Assembly: GCA_015059965.1 (NCBI GenBank)
Contig: SUZM01000006.1
Location: 1-64,000 of the forward strand
DNA: 64,000 nt
Reading direction: 5' to 3'
DNA from: Rikenellaceae bacterium
GTDB taxonomy: Bacteria; Bacteroidota; Bacteroidia; Bacteroidales; Rikenellaceae
Part shown: positions 9,059 to 18,230 of the stretch, piece by piece
Position numbering within the stretch: the first letter of the stretch is position 1
How the letters are laid out: every line of letters begins with the position of its first letter
Position numbers and translations under genes: made by a program
The notes under the pieces: model-generated
What the model was told of the DNA's origin: nothing
The model's database searches: none
What the model saw: only the letters and a program-made list of their open reading frames with translations

Positions 9059-10195
9059 ATGGCCCGAGTTTTAATTTTGGAACAATCAAAAAGTATGCGA
9101 AATACGCTCCGCGAGCGTCTGGAGTATGAGGGGTTTGCCACCGAGGCGGCCGAGAGCGGCGATCAGGCCCGGGATCTCTGCTCCGAGCACCGTTTCGATG
9201 CCCTGATCGTCGGCGAGGGGAGCGATGCCGACCCCATGGGACTCCCCTTCATAGTCTTGGATTGCGACCCCTCGATCGAGCGGGCCATCCGGGCCTTTCG
9301 CAGTGGGGCGAGCGACTATCTCACGCGTCCGATCGACATGAATCGCCTCCTGGGCTCGCTGCGCACCATCACCGAGCCCATTGCAGAGGAGCCCTCCTCC
9401 GTGGTCACGACGCGTCCTCCGCGGGCTCGAAGGGCCAAGACCGGAGCGGTGGAGCCCATCATCGGCTCCTCTCCCCAAATCGAGCGGGTGAAGCACCTGA
9501 TCGAGCGGGTTGCCCCCTCGGAGGCGCGTGTGCTCATCACGGGCGAGAACGGTACGGGCAAGGAGCTCGTGGCGCGGTGGCTCCATGCCAAGAGTCCCCG
9601 CGCTGCGGCCCCCTTTGTGGAGGTAAATTGCGCGGCCATCCCCTCCGAGCTGATCGAGAGCGAGCTCTTTGGCCATGAGCGGGGAGCCTTCACCTCGGCC
9701 ATTCGGCAGCGCAAGGGCAAGTTCGAGCAGGCCGATGGCGGGACCCTCTTCATGGACGAGATCGGCGATATGTCCCTCTCGGCCCAGGCCAAGGTCTTAC
9801 GCGCCCTGCAGGAGAGCCGGATCAGTCGCGTAGGAAGCGATAAGGATGTTGAGGTCAATGTTCGTGTCGTGGCGGCCACGAATAAGGATCTTCTTGAGGA
9901 GATTCGCCGCGGGAATTTCCGTGAGGATCTTTATCATCGCCTGAGTGTGATTCTGATTCGTGTCCCGGCATTGCGCGACCGCGCCGAGGATATTCCCCGC
10001 TTGGTGAGCTACTTCCTGGAGAAGATCTGTGCCGAGCATCGCATTGCCCCCAAATCCATCTCCCAGGAGGCGCTCTCGTTGCTGAGCGCCATGCCTTGGA
10101 GCGGCAATATTCGCGAGCTGCACAACGTGGTCGAGCGCCTGGTGATCCTCTCGGGAGAGTCGATCTCGGCTAACGACGTGAAGTGCTATTGCTGA
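9059..10195 (+). CDS. Sigma-54 interacting (NtrC-type) AAA+ regulator, no C-terminal HTH
   Basis: Walker A GENGTGKE, GAFTSA loop, GGTLFMDEIGDMS; ends right after the AAA+ lid. Confidence 0.9.
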   Translation: MARVLILEQSKSMRNTLRERLEYEGFATEAAESGDQARDLCSEHRFDALIVGEGSDADPMGLPFIVLDCDPSIERAIRAFRSGASDYLTRPIDMNRLLGSLRTITEPIAEEPSSVVTTRPPRARRAKTGAVEPIIGSSPQIERVKHLIERVAPSEARVLITGENGTGKELVARWLHAKSPRAAAPFVEVNCAAIPSELIESELFGHERGAFTSAIRQRKGKFEQADGGTLFMDEIGDMSLSAQAKVLRALQESRISRVGSDKDVEVNVRVVAATNKDLLEEIRRGNFREDLYHRLSVILIRVPALRDRAEDIPRLVSYFLEKICAEHRIAPKSISQEALSLLSAMPWSGNIRELHNVVERLVILSGESISANDVKCYC

Positions 10196-10239
10196 GCAGG
10201 AGGCGTAGCGTCACCATTGACCTTTGTATCCGGATTTTT

Positions 10240-10351
10240 GGTTTTAGAGAGGCCGATTTGTTCTTAAAAGAGAGGAGCGCGGATGGATTGTACTTGCGTA
10301 CATTCCATTCGCGCTCCGCGATTACAAGGACAAATCTGCCCTTTAAAATCA
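10240..10351. repeat. Long imperfect palindrome, family member P1
   Basis: gagcgcggatggattgtac-ttgc-gtacattccattcgcgctc with an extended outer stem. Confidence 0.8.
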
Positions 10352-10355
10352 GAAA

Positions 10356-10814
10356 TTACTTGATGATGCCCGAGATCAGGAAGGTGGCGGCTACCGTCAG
10401 AATGGCGTAGAGCTCGGGGAATGCAGCCAGAATCAGGGTCTTACCCATCACGTCGTGGCCGTTACCCGTAGCAACGATACCGTTCGAGCAGACCTTGGCC
10501 TGATAGATCGAGGCGGCCAGGTTTACGAGGCCGACCAGCATACCGGCGCCGAAGATGGCGGCACCCTGCAGCATGGTGGGAGCAGCCAGGAAGCCCTGAA
10601 CCATGAAGAAGCAGACGAATCCGTAGAGACCCTGCGAACCGGGAAGTGCCGAGAGAATCATGTAGCTACCGAAAGCCGAGGGATTCTTCTTCATGGCACC
10701 TACCGATGCCTGACCGCACATTGCCGTGCCGATTGCCGATGCAATACCTGCCAAACCTACCATCATTACTACGCCGAGGTAGGCCAAAATCAATGCCATA
10801 GTGTTCGTTTCCAT
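10356..10814 (-). CDS. V-type ATP synthase subunit K (proteolipid)
   Basis: Two-fold repeat of TM hairpins; LPGSQGLYG and FPELYAIL motifs. Confidence 0.92.
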   Translation of the reverse strand: METNTMALILAYLGVVMMVGLAGIASAIGTAMCGQASVGAMKKNPSAFGSYMILSALPGSQGLYGFVCFFMVQGFLAAPTMLQGAAIFGAGMLVGLVNLAASIYQAKVCSNGIVATGNGHDVMGKTLILAAFPELYAILTVAATFLISGIIK

Positions 10815-10839
10815 AATTTTTTAGTTTTTTGTTTGTTTT

Positions 10840-12669
10840 TTATTTGTTTGTTTGATTCTCTTTTTTCAGGGGCTCGAAATTGCGTGAGGCCATCTCGAAG
10901 CCGGCATTTTTATAAAACTCCACGAAGGTAAGTCGCATCGGGTGTACGAACGACGAGATCGCAGACATGAAGAGGTTGATACCGTGGCCGATTAAAAGAA
11001 TCGGGAGCATAATGAGGATGCGCACCACGATATTGGCCCCCTCGGGGACAAAGCCCTCGGCCAGCGAGTTGAATACCAGGGCCAGTACACCGCCCGAGAG
11101 GCCGATAGCGAAGAGACGAATGTAGGAGAGGACATCCGACAACAGACCGGTGATGTTGTTGTAGAGGTCCCACAAGCCTGAACCGATATTCATCAACGGG
11201 TTGCGGCGCATGTTGTTGAGCAACAGCATCAGCACGAAGCCCAGACCGACAGCGGCATAGAAGGCGGGTGATGAGGCCGTAAAGCCCGGAATCTCCATTC
11301 CGAACATCGGAAGACCCACCGCCAGCGAACCGGCCAGCAGGACAATCAGCCAGCCCAGTGTGCCGAAGCAGGAGGTGAATCCGAAGGTGCGCCACTGACC
11401 CCAGACGTTGATCATCAGTCCGAAGATGATCTGCACCATACCGATGGCCAGGGCGATGGAGAAGAACTGACCCTGGAAGTCGAAGAACGAAATCGAGGGG
11501 AAGAACTCTCCGAGGCTCAGACCGAAGAACGAGCCGCAGAAGCCTCCGAAGAGGATCGTCGAGAGTGAGCACATCGTGGCAAACCAGCCTGCGCGACGCA
11601 TCATACCCGGTTCGGGATTCTTCTTCAGGATCGCCAGGGCCAACAGCAGCAGGATCAGACCGTAGCCCGCATCGTTCAGGCATATGCCGAAGAAGAGCAT
11701 GTAGAACGGTGCGAAGAAGGGTGTCAGGTCGATCGTGCCGTACTTCGGACGGGCATACATATCGCCCACCATCTCGAAGATGCGCGAGTACCAGCCGTTG
11801 GTGAGTTTCACGGGGGTATCATCCTCGGGGGTGGGGTCCCCCTTCAGGTAGACTACGTTGGGATACTCCTCCAGCAGGGCATCAACCTTTGCCGAGGTCT
11901 CGGCCTCGGCCCATCCGCGCAGGATGAGCAGGGTGCCATCGGCCTCGGTTACGGCCGTCGAGGTGATCTTGCTGTTTCCGAGCTGCTCCTTCAGGCGGGC
12001 CACGCCGGCCGTGAGCATCTCCCGCGAAGCGGCAATGCGGGCATAGTCACGCTCCAGGGTCTCGATCTCGTTGCGGCAGGCGGCAATCAGCTGCTCGGCC
12101 TCGCGGATATCCATCGCCGGCAGACGTACCTCCTGGGCATCGAGCGAGAGCTCACCCCCTTGACCGATCACGGCGAAGTAGGTGTTGCCTCCCCCCTCGT
12201 TCAGGGCCTCGAAGGTGTACCCCTCGGGGACCTCTGTAGCTTCGAAGCTGCTCGTCGGACCGAAGAAGAGACGGATCTTCACTCCCCCCTCAACAAGTGC
12301 CTGCAACTCCTTGGGGTTGAATTCGCCCCAGGGGCGCAACTCATCGGCCGCCTTCTCGAGTTTGCCGAGTTCGGTGTTCAGTCGGGCCGTTTCGCGCAAC
12401 AGGCGGTTGTAGGCATCGTAGGCCTCCTCGGCCGAGGCGTAGGCCTCGCCCTGAATTGAGGCGTTCTGCTCACGTTCCAGCCACTGCTCGGCGCTCTCCA
12501 GGGCCTTGGCGTAGCCCTCGATTCGCAGCACAAGCTGTCGCTCCTCCTCCCCGGGCTCCCAACCCGTGGTGGTGATATCGACCAGACCCAGCTCGCGGAG
12601 GCGTTCGATGAAGTCTTCGCTCTGTGCCCGATAGAGCACAAAGTCGTATTTTGACATTCTGGCTATCAT
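10840..12669 (-). CDS. V-type ATP synthase subunit I
   Basis: 609 aa; cytoplasmic N-domain plus multi-TM C-terminus (LSDVLSYIRLFAIGLSGG). Confidence 0.92.
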   Translation of the reverse strand: MIARMSKYDFVLYRAQSEDFIERLRELGLVDITTTGWEPGEEERQLVLRIEGYAKALESAEQWLEREQNASIQGEAYASAEEAYDAYNRLLRETARLNTELGKLEKAADELRPWGEFNPKELQALVEGGVKIRLFFGPTSSFEATEVPEGYTFEALNEGGGNTYFAVIGQGGELSLDAQEVRLPAMDIREAEQLIAACRNEIETLERDYARIAASREMLTAGVARLKEQLGNSKITSTAVTEADGTLLILRGWAEAETSAKVDALLEEYPNVVYLKGDPTPEDDTPVKLTNGWYSRIFEMVGDMYARPKYGTIDLTPFFAPFYMLFFGICLNDAGYGLILLLLALAILKKNPEPGMMRRAGWFATMCSLSTILFGGFCGSFFGLSLGEFFPSISFFDFQGQFFSIALAIGMVQIIFGLMINVWGQWRTFGFTSCFGTLGWLIVLLAGSLAVGLPMFGMEIPGFTASSPAFYAAVGLGFVLMLLLNNMRRNPLMNIGSGLWDLYNNITGLLSDVLSYIRLFAIGLSGGVLALVFNSLAEGFVPEGANIVVRILIMLPILLIGHGINLFMSAISSFVHPMRLTFVEFYKNAGFEMASRNFEPLKKENQTNK

Positions 12670-13274
12670 AACATAGAGCCCTCCTCGGCTTGCTGTTGTT
12701 TGGTTTTTACAATCTTCTGGGCAGATTTCGAGAGGTTCTCCTCATCCTCCATGAAGCGTTTGATCTTGCGTATGGCATCCTCATAGCCGGGAATCTGTAC
12801 CTTCTCGTAGAGGTTTACCTTCTGAGTGGTTTTGCGGCGCGCGTAGTCCAGGAGCTCCATCTTGCGATTGAAGACCTCGAATTCGATTCCCAGGCGGGCG
12901 AGCGATTTGAGGATCTCAATCCCCTCGGCATACCAGATGGGCGAGGTGAAGAGATCGTAGTCACGCTCCTCGAATTCTACATCTTTTAGGACAGGCGTGC
13001 GCACGCCTGCGATCTTTTGAACGTCTAACTCAACGTCTTTGATGCGCAGCAGGTCACAATCAAACTCTCCCCACAGAGCCACCATGTAGTCGTAGGAGGC
13101 CTTCAGGCGCTCCAGCTCCTCGAGGTAGCCTTGTGCAGAGTCCTTCGCCCGTTTCACCTCGGAGCGCAGAGCCGACTCCTTCGACTTGATGGTCGGAAGG
13201 GCCTTCTGGCGCATCTTGAGCTGTTTGCCCAGTTCGCCGAGCGAGGTCTTGTTGTATTGAAATTTGATTGCCAT
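12666..13274 (-). CDS. V-type ATP synthase subunit D
   Basis: 202 aa coiled coil; operon position; NLYEKVQIPGYEDAIRKIKRFMEDEE. Confidence 0.9.
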   Translation of the reverse strand: MAIKFQYNKTSLGELGKQLKMRQKALPTIKSKESALRSEVKRAKDSAQGYLEELERLKASYDYMVALWGEFDCDLLRIKDVELDVQKIAGVRTPVLKDVEFEERDYDLFTSPIWYAEGIEILKSLARLGIEFEVFNRKMELLDYARRKTTQKVNLYEKVQIPGYEDAIRKIKRFMEDEENLSKSAQKIVKTKQQQAEEGSML

Positions 13275-13287
13275 AGGCCGTTATTGC

Positions 13288-14607
13288 TTACGCTTTCCAG
13301 TACTTTTCAATCAGCTCGGCCTTGATGGCTACCTCCTCCTTCGAGAAGAAGGCGGCGAAGAGCTCCCAGGCGGTGTCGAGCATCTCCTCGATCTCGATGT
13401 TCACGTCGATCGAGAGCAGCTTCTCGGAGTAGTCGTGAGCAAACTTCAGCGAACGCTCGTCATAGTCCGAGAGGTCGAAACCGTTCTCGAGCTTGGTCTT
13501 GGCATTGGCGGCATCGGCAAACAGACGCACGCAGGCATTCATCACCTGGGGGTGGTCCTCGCGGGTCTTCTTACCAATTACCAACTGCTTCAGACGCGAA
13601 AGCGAACGGAAGGGGTCTACGATAACCTTACCCGTATCGGAGTCGTTGCGCAGGAAGAGCTGACCCTCCGTGATGTAACCCGTGTTATCGGGAATGGCGT
13701 GCGTGATATCGCCACCCGAGAGGGTCGTTACGGCGATGATGGTGATCGAACCGCCGTTCGGCAGCTGCACGGCCTTCTCGTAGATCTTGGCCAGATCCGA
13801 GTAGAGCGAACCGGGCATCGAGTCCTTCGACGGGATCTGGTCCATACGGTTCGAGACGATGGCCAGGGCATCGGCGTAGAGGGTCATATCGGTCAGCAGC
13901 ACCAGTACCTTCTCGCCCTTATCCACGGCGAAGTACTCGGCAGCCGTCAGGGCCATGTCGGGCACCAGCAGACGCTCCACAGGAGGATTCTCGGTCGTGT
14001 TGACGAACGATACGATGCGGTCCAGGGCACCGGCGTTCTCGAAGACCGACTTGAAGTAGAGGAAGTCGTCGTTCGTCAGACCCATACCGCCCAGGATGAT
14101 CTTGTCGGCCTTGGCACGCAGGGCCACATTGGCCATCACGGCGTTATAGGGCTGGTCGGGGTCGGCGAAGAAGGGGATCTTCTGACCCGATACGATCGTG
14201 TTGTTGAGGTCGATACCGGCAATACCCGTGGCGATCAGCTCCGAAGGCTGAATACGACGGAACGGATTCACCGTCGGACCGCCGATCTCGCGGGCCTCGC
14301 CCTCGAGCTGCTCACCGCCCTCCAGGGGCTCGCCGTAAGCGTTGAAGAAGCGGCCGGCCAGGTTGTCCGAAACCTTGAGCTTGGGGGGCTCGCCGTGGAA
14401 GATCACCTCCGAGTTGGTGGCCAGACCCTCCGTTCCGGCGAAGACCTGCAGGGTGACGTTCTCACCCATGATCTTTACCACCTGAGCCAACTTGCCGCCT
14501 ACGGTAGCCAGCTCGTCATTACCTACGCCCGAGGCCTTCAGCGTAACGGTCGCCTTGGTAATGTTGTCGATTTTCGTATAGATTTTCTGAAATGCGCGTG
14601 TTGTCAT
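13288..14607 (-). CDS. V-type ATP synthase subunit B
   Basis: 439 aa; NPFRRIQPSELIATGIAGIDLNNTIVSGQKIPFF. Confidence 0.95.
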   Translation of the reverse strand: MTTRAFQKIYTKIDNITKATVTLKASGVGNDELATVGGKLAQVVKIMGENVTLQVFAGTEGLATNSEVIFHGEPPKLKVSDNLAGRFFNAYGEPLEGGEQLEGEAREIGGPTVNPFRRIQPSELIATGIAGIDLNNTIVSGQKIPFFADPDQPYNAVMANVALRAKADKIILGGMGLTNDDFLYFKSVFENAGALDRIVSFVNTTENPPVERLLVPDMALTAAEYFAVDKGEKVLVLLTDMTLYADALAIVSNRMDQIPSKDSMPGSLYSDLAKIYEKAVQLPNGGSITIIAVTTLSGGDITHAIPDNTGYITEGQLFLRNDSDTGKVIVDPFRSLSRLKQLVIGKKTREDHPQVMNACVRLFADAANAKTKLENGFDLSDYDERSLKFAHDYSEKLLSIDVNIEIEEMLDTAWELFAAFFSKEEVAIKAELIEKYWKA

Positions 14608-14619
14608 ACCTAAGTAAAC

Positions 14620-16371
14620 TTAATTGGCGTTCGATACATACTCTTCGATCTGACGCTTGTAGTCGAAGTACTTCTCCGACTCATACTCGGCGTAGTTCAT
14701 CTGACGGAAGAGGTTGATAAGACCCTTGAAGAAGCGCGAGCAGGCCTCGAAATCGGCAAAGGTGAAATCCTTGCGGCAGACATCGAGTACCATGTTGTAC
14801 ATCAGCTTCTGACGCTCGATCGGGCAGTTGGCGTCGATATCATCGAAGGCATCCTGCTGCAGGATCACAAAGTCGATGAGCTCCGACTTCCAGAAACGCT
14901 CGTGGTACTCCACCGGTACGCCATCGTCTCCCAGAATGTTGATCTGGTCGTTGGCCTCCTTACCGCGCTGCACCAGTGTCTTGCCGGCATAGACCTTCTC
15001 GGCCCAGCCCTTCTCGATGCGCTCATCCAGGTAGCTCGATACCTCGGGGTACTCCAGATACTTCGAGTAGGACTCCAGGGGGTCGATGGCGGGGTAGCGC
15101 TTCGAGTCGGCACGACCCTGCGAGAGGGCGTAGAAGCAGCGGGCGGCCTTCTTCGTCGATTCGGTTACGGGCTCCTTGAGGTTACCACCGGCGGGCGATA
15201 CCGTACCGAGGAAGGTTACCGAACCCGTCTGGCCGTTGGTGAGCTTCACCAGACCGGCACGGGCGTAGAAGTTCGAGATGATGGCCGAGAGGTCCATCGG
15301 GAAGGCATCCTGACCCGGAAGCTCCTCCAGACGGTTCGACATCTCACGCAGAGCCTGAGCCCAACGCGACGTGGAGTCGGCCATTACGAGCACCTTCAGA
15401 CCCATGGCGCGGTAGTACTCGCCAATGGTCATACCCGTATATACCGAGGCCTCACGGGCCGCCACGGGCATGTTCGACGTATTACAGATGATAATGGTAC
15501 GCTCCATGAGCTTGTGGCCCGTGCGGGGATCCACCAGCTCGGGGAACTCCTTGAAGATCTCCACTACCTCGTTGGCACGCTCACCGCACGCCACGATGAT
15601 GATCACATCGGCCTCAGCCTGCTTCGAGATGGCGTGCTGCAACACCGTCTTACCGGCACCGAAGGGACCCGGGATAAAGCCCGTACCGCCCTCGGCCAGG
15701 GGGTTGAAGGTGTCGATGGCGCGCACACCGGTCTCCATCACACGCGACGGACGGGGCTTCTCCGTATAGGCCTTGATGGCCTTCTTCACGGGCCACTTCT
15801 GCACCATCGTAATGTTGTGCTCCTTGCCCTCCGAATCGACGATTACGGCCACCGTATCGGTTACTTTGTAGGTGCCGGCTTTGGCCACGCTCTTGACCGT
15901 ATAGCTGCCCTCCATCACGAAGGGAACCATAATCTTGTGCTTCACCCACTGCTCCTTGACCTCGCCAAGCCACGAGGCGGCGGCAACCTTGTCGCCGGCC
16001 TTGGCCAACGGCTCAAACTCCCACTCCTTGTCGAAGTCGATCGGCTCGGTGATCGAACCGCGGTTGATAAAGAGTCCCTCCATCTTCTCGAGGTCGTTCT
16101 GCAGGCCGTCGTAGTTCTTCGACAGGAGACCCGGGGCGAGGGTAGCCTCCAGCATGTGGTTCTCGAACTCTACCTTGTCGCCGATTTTCAGGCCTCGCGT
16201 CGAGTCGAAAACCTGGACGTAGGCGTTGTCGCCCACGACCTTGATGACCTCGGCCATCATTCGGGTATCACCGCAATATACGAAGCAGATCTCGTTCTGG
16301 GCAACGGGGCCGTCCACCTTCGCGATCACGATATTGGAGATGATACCATTAACTTTTCCTAAGGTTTTCAT
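14620..16371 (-). CDS. V-type ATP synthase subunit A (catalytic)
   Basis: 583 aa; P-loop GPFGAGKTV; ADSTSRWAQALREMSNRLEELPGQDAFPM. Confidence 0.96.
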   Translation of the reverse strand: MKTLGKVNGIISNIVIAKVDGPVAQNEICFVYCGDTRMMAEVIKVVGDNAYVQVFDSTRGLKIGDKVEFENHMLEATLAPGLLSKNYDGLQNDLEKMEGLFINRGSITEPIDFDKEWEFEPLAKAGDKVAAASWLGEVKEQWVKHKIMVPFVMEGSYTVKSVAKAGTYKVTDTVAVIVDSEGKEHNITMVQKWPVKKAIKAYTEKPRPSRVMETGVRAIDTFNPLAEGGTGFIPGPFGAGKTVLQHAISKQAEADVIIIVACGERANEVVEIFKEFPELVDPRTGHKLMERTIIICNTSNMPVAAREASVYTGMTIGEYYRAMGLKVLVMADSTSRWAQALREMSNRLEELPGQDAFPMDLSAIISNFYARAGLVKLTNGQTGSVTFLGTVSPAGGNLKEPVTESTKKAARCFYALSQGRADSKRYPAIDPLESYSKYLEYPEVSSYLDERIEKGWAEKVYAGKTLVQRGKEANDQINILGDDGVPVEYHERFWKSELIDFVILQQDAFDDIDANCPIERQKLMYNMVLDVCRKDFTFADFEACSRFFKGLINLFRQMNYAEYESEKYFDYKRQIEEYVSNAN

Positions 16372-16377
16372 ATCGTT

Positions 16378-17220
16378 TTATTGTTTATTTATCAAATCTT
16401 TGGCTTCGAGCTCACCGAGCAGGCGGTCGAACATGCGGCGGCCGCGCTCCTTGTCCAGCAGCGTCCAGCGGGCCACGATGTTCATGCGCACCAGGTACGA
16501 GAGAATGAAGTCGATGTTGAAGTAGTCGTAGACCGCGAGCTCCAGGCTCTCGTTCCAACGAATCAGGTCGATCTTGTGCTCCTTCTCCACGAGGTTCTGC
16601 TCCTCGTTTACGGCAGCAAGCACGGTGTCGATGTAGGGGAGTTCGCCTCTGAGTCCGAAATCGGCAGCCGAAGAGCGGCGCAGCTGTTCGGTGATGGCAT
16701 CACGGCCGATAAGCACCTCGCCGGCATCTCGTCCCACGGCGCGGGCCGTGGCGGCCGCTGCGATGTTACGCAGCGTGCGGTCGAACTCGGCCCAAGCCCT
16801 CAGGAAGCGGCTTTTCGAGCGAGCGCAGGCGCGGTAGTAGGCCTCCATGAGGCTCTTCTCGAAGCGTACCGAGGTATCTATGCGGCGCTCCTCTTCGTCC
16901 GCCTCTTCCTCTTCGCCCCGGTAGGCCTCCACGATCTCACGCACCTCGGCCGGCAGGCGTGCAGGGTTCTCCAGCGCCTCCTTGATCTCCTCGGCCGAGA
17001 GGTTGCCCAGCGGGTTGTGGGCCGTGCGGCCGGCGCGGGCAGCGATCAGGTTTTCGCAGTCGTAGTAGCCATAGAGGAGCTCCAGGGCTTTGCGATCGCG
17101 ATCGCTCAGATCGTTGAGGATCTCCTCGCGAATCGCCCCCAAATCGAAACCCTTGGCCTCCGTGTCGAGCGCATATTCGCGCAGACCGGCTACCAGACAA
17201 TAATAGTTTTTATCGAACAT
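16378..17220 (-). CDS. DUF2764 family protein, V-ATPase subunit C-like
   Basis: 280 aa; operon position between E and A; MFDKNYYCLVAGLREYAL. Confidence 0.75.
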   Translation of the reverse strand: MFDKNYYCLVAGLREYALDTEAKGFDLGAIREEILNDLSDRDRKALELLYGYYDCENLIAARAGRTAHNPLGNLSAEEIKEALENPARLPAEVREIVEAYRGEEEEADEEERRIDTSVRFEKSLMEAYYRACARSKSRFLRAWAEFDRTLRNIAAAATARAVGRDAGEVLIGRDAITEQLRRSSAADFGLRGELPYIDTVLAAVNEEQNLVEKEHKIDLIRWNESLELAVYDYFNIDFILSYLVRMNIVARWTLLDKERGRRMFDRLLGELEAKDLINKQ

Positions 17221-17229
17221 GAAGGTCGA

Positions 17230-17844
17230 TTATTTTGCGTACAACAGTTCGGCCACCTTCTCGCGCAGGTACTCCTTCATCAGGGCGTCGAAATCCTCGT
17301 CCGAGAACGAGATGTAGTAACCGCCCTCCTTCTGACCTACCTTGAAGCCGCTCTTTACGTCGGCCGAGTAGCCTACCTCGATGCCGGCCGTGAGCAGCTC
17401 CTTGGCTGCCTGTGCGAATGCGGCATCCAGCTGAGCCTTCTCCTTCTCGGGCAGCAGGGCCTTGAGCTCCACCTTGCCCGAGGCGGCGCCGTCCCAATTC
17501 TTGGCTACGGCGATGAGCATCTCCTTGATGAAGGCGGCATCCATCGTGGCGGCCTTCACCCCCTCGGCGGTGCTCTTGGCGATGATCATCGTGGCGATCT
17601 CCGACTTGATCTTCGAGACGGCCTGCTTGCCCGCAAGGGCGATCTCGGTCATCGAGTTCTTCTCCACATCCAGGGCTCTCTTCTCGGCCTGCTTGATGAT
17701 GGCTTCGGCTTGGGCCTCGGCCTCGGCCACGATCTTCTGCGCCTCGGCCTTGGCCTCGGTTACCAGACGCTCGGCCTCCGAGCGACCCTTCTCCAACCCT
17801 TCGGCATAGAGCGTGCGGGTCAGCTGTTGCAGTTTGTTTTCCAT
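17230..17844 (-). CDS. V-type ATP synthase subunit E
   Basis: 204 aa; long N-terminal Ala/Glu-rich coiled coil typical of a peripheral stalk. Confidence 0.85.
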   Translation of the reverse strand: MENKLQQLTRTLYAEGLEKGRSEAERLVTEAKAEAQKIVAEAEAQAEAIIKQAEKRALDVEKNSMTEIALAGKQAVSKIKSEIATMIIAKSTAEGVKAATMDAAFIKEMLIAVAKNWDGAASGKVELKALLPEKEKAQLDAAFAQAAKELLTAGIEVGYSADVKSGFKVGQKEGGYYISFSDEDFDALMKEYLREKVAELLYAK

Positions 17845-17989
17845 AGAATTTTAGGTTTTATATTAAATTATTTATTCTTCTTTCCTATCGGTTTGCGATT
17901 GGTTTTGATATTTGGTCCTCTCGGACGGCTGTTTTTCTCTGTTTGGAGACGATTTGGAACCAATTTTTATTGCAGGCTCTAAATCCGGA

Positions 17990-18020
17990 CAAAGATAATA
18001 AAATTTTGTGAATCTGCAAA
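17990..18020 (-). promoter_or_regulatory. Promoter of the V-ATPase operon
   Basis: Minus strand TTTG (18017-18020), 19 nt spacer, TATCTTTG (17990-17997). Confidence 0.75.
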
Positions 18021-18155
18021 TAGAAAAAATGATTCCGACAAAGCACGAGAAAAAAGATGCGAAACATTGTTGCAATTATACCTCTAGGGGGGGCAACGGG
18101 CCTTTGGCCCTGAAAATTTCAATTTTTTAGCCGAGCGGCTTTCGACTGAACACAG

Positions 18156-18201
18156 CAAGCCCGGAATGGGGAGTACCGACGTACAACCCATTCCGGGCTT
18201 G
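18156..18201. repeat. Palindrome family member P2 (core)
   Basis: caagcccggaatggg-gagtaccgacgtacaa-cccattccgggcttg, 15-bp perfect outer stem. Confidence 0.85.
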
Positions 18202-18230
18202 CAAGGCAAGGTGAAATCTGCCCTATGAAA

